64,000 nt of DNA, taken from contig JAAMEZ010000002.1 in assembly GCA_013322215.1 (NCBI GenBank), positions 186,001 through 250,000 of the forward strand, read 5' to 3'. A program made the position numbers and the translations under genes. The notes beneath the pieces were generated by a model that made no database searches, was not told the DNA's origin, and saw nothing but the letters and a program-made list of their open reading frames with translations. Every line of letters begins with the position of its first letter. Position 1 is the stretch's first letter. Origin of the DNA: Martinezella rhizogenes (GTDB lineage Bacteria; Pseudomonadota; Alphaproteobacteria; Rhizobiales; Rhizobiaceae). This document shows positions 63,549 through 64,000 of this stretch, one piece after another.

Positions 63549-64000
63549 TTAGGCAGGCTTATCCGTCTCTTCGGTGTCGTCGTAATATTCCTCTTCCTCG
63601 GGCTGGGCAGCGTTGGTCTTGCCATCAAGATTGCCAAGCAGCGCCGAGATGGCATTGTCGCCATCGAAGCCGGCTTCCTTCAGCAGGCGGTCGAGGATCG
63701 GTTTGTTGGCCTGGTAGGAGAGTAGCTGGCCGGCAAGACCTTCTCCAAGGCCGACGCCACTTCCGCCGCCCGTACCGTTGCCATTGCGGCCGAGCATGCC
63801 GCCGGTGTCGAAGATGCGGATGTCCGAGATCTTCTCGATCGGCTTGACCGCTTCGGCGAGGGCAGCGGGCACGATGCGGATGCGCTCGCGGGTGATCTCG
63901 AATTCGATGATCGCGGGGCTCAGCTTGTTGCGTGCTTCGTTGAGCAGCGCTTCGCTCTCGGCCGTCGCCTTACCGGTTTCCAGAATACCCTTGGCCTTGA
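63549..64000 (-). CDS. Flotillin family protein, C-terminal fragment
   Basis: The C-terminal 150 codons of a gene that starts beyond the window. The visible part begins in an Ala/Glu/Lys-rich coiled coil (KAKGILETGKATAESEALL) and continues with EFEITRERIRIVPAALAEAVKPIEKISDIRI, a Gly-rich linker (GRNGNGTGGGSGVG) and an acidic tail EEEEYYDDTEETDKPA. This matches YqiK/flotillin-type membrane scaffold proteins. The truncation is the window edge. Confidence 0.8.
   Translation of the reverse strand, partial: KAKGILETGKATAESEALLNEARNKLSPAIIEFEITRERIRIVPAALAEAVKPIEKISDIRIFDTGGMLGRNGNGTGGGSGVGLGEGLAGQLLSYQANKPILDRLLKEAGFDGDNAISALLGNLDGKTNAAQPEEEEYYDDTEETDKPA

Overview
The window is chromosomal DNA of a fast-growing rhizobium (Rhizobium sensu lato; R. 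etli, R. leguminosarum and R. tropici are the nearest kinds). GC is about 60%. The complements point the same way: soxAG/dimethylglycine dehydrogenase, a urease cluster interleaved with DUF1272 and 'urease operon accessory' genes, PhyR-NepR-EcfG, hmuPSTUV, thuAB and two-palindrome intergenic elements of RIME type. No tRNA, rRNA, insertion sequence, prophage or CRISPR array is visible. The region is dense core and catabolic DNA, not a mobile island.

Layout. 1-3.6 kb: end of a sarcosine oxidase operon (soxA, soxG) and a dimethylglycine/sarcosine dehydrogenase. 3.9-9.5 kb: branched-chain amino acid ABC transporter livHMGF, a small DUF6867-like membrane gene and the binding protein livJ, closed by a strong terminator. 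9.6-11.4 kb: a 2-hydroxyacid dehydrogenase and a methyltransferase. 11.5-19.3 kb: urease, ureD-A-(DUF1272)-B-(LprI-like)-(GT29-like)-C-(GGDEF)-E-F-G, with a sigma-54 promoter before ureD. 19.4-23.9 kb: an RND efflux pump and its adaptor. 24.3-36.0 kb: reductive pyrimidine catabolism (dihydropyrimidine dehydrogenase, dihydropyrimidinase, beta-ureidopropionase), a thiY-like ABC importer and a RutR-like TetR regulator; RutR-type palindromes lie at both control regions. A frameshifted SEC-C-motif gene sits between the regulator and preA.

36.3-40.5 kb is a complete general stress response locus: HWE kinase, PhyR, NepR, EcfG and two stress membrane proteins. At least four GGAAC-N16/17-CGTT promoters are recognisable, plus a weaker fifth. 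One precedes a gene-less stretch that ends in a clean terminator, and so predicts a sRNA of about 120 nt with a C-rich loop. 40.5-47.7 kb is a heme-iron region (hmuVUTSP, TonB, a DUF2325 protein, an IsdG/HmuQ-type heme oxygenase) with TGA-N9-TCA boxes before both divisions.

47.8-48.5 kb holds a DUF423 protein and a truncated globin. 48.6-59.3 kb is a sugar-catabolic region: LacI regulator with a 14-bp palindromic operator, a Gfo/Idh oxidoreductase, a sugar isomerase, an ABC importer, a TetR-SMR efflux pair and thuAB. 59.5-62.3 kb holds a methyltransferase and then a fluoride-resistance operon: crcB-type fluoride riboswitch, CLC-type antiporter, CrcB/Fluc channel. The window closes with an aspartyl/asparaginyl beta-hydroxylase and the C-terminus of a flotillin.

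The least-described items are the candidate EcfG-dependent sRNA, the small genes inside the urease operon, the broken SEC-C gene, the riboswitch-CLC-CrcB unit and three sequence-unrelated RIME-like elements of 103-108 bp.
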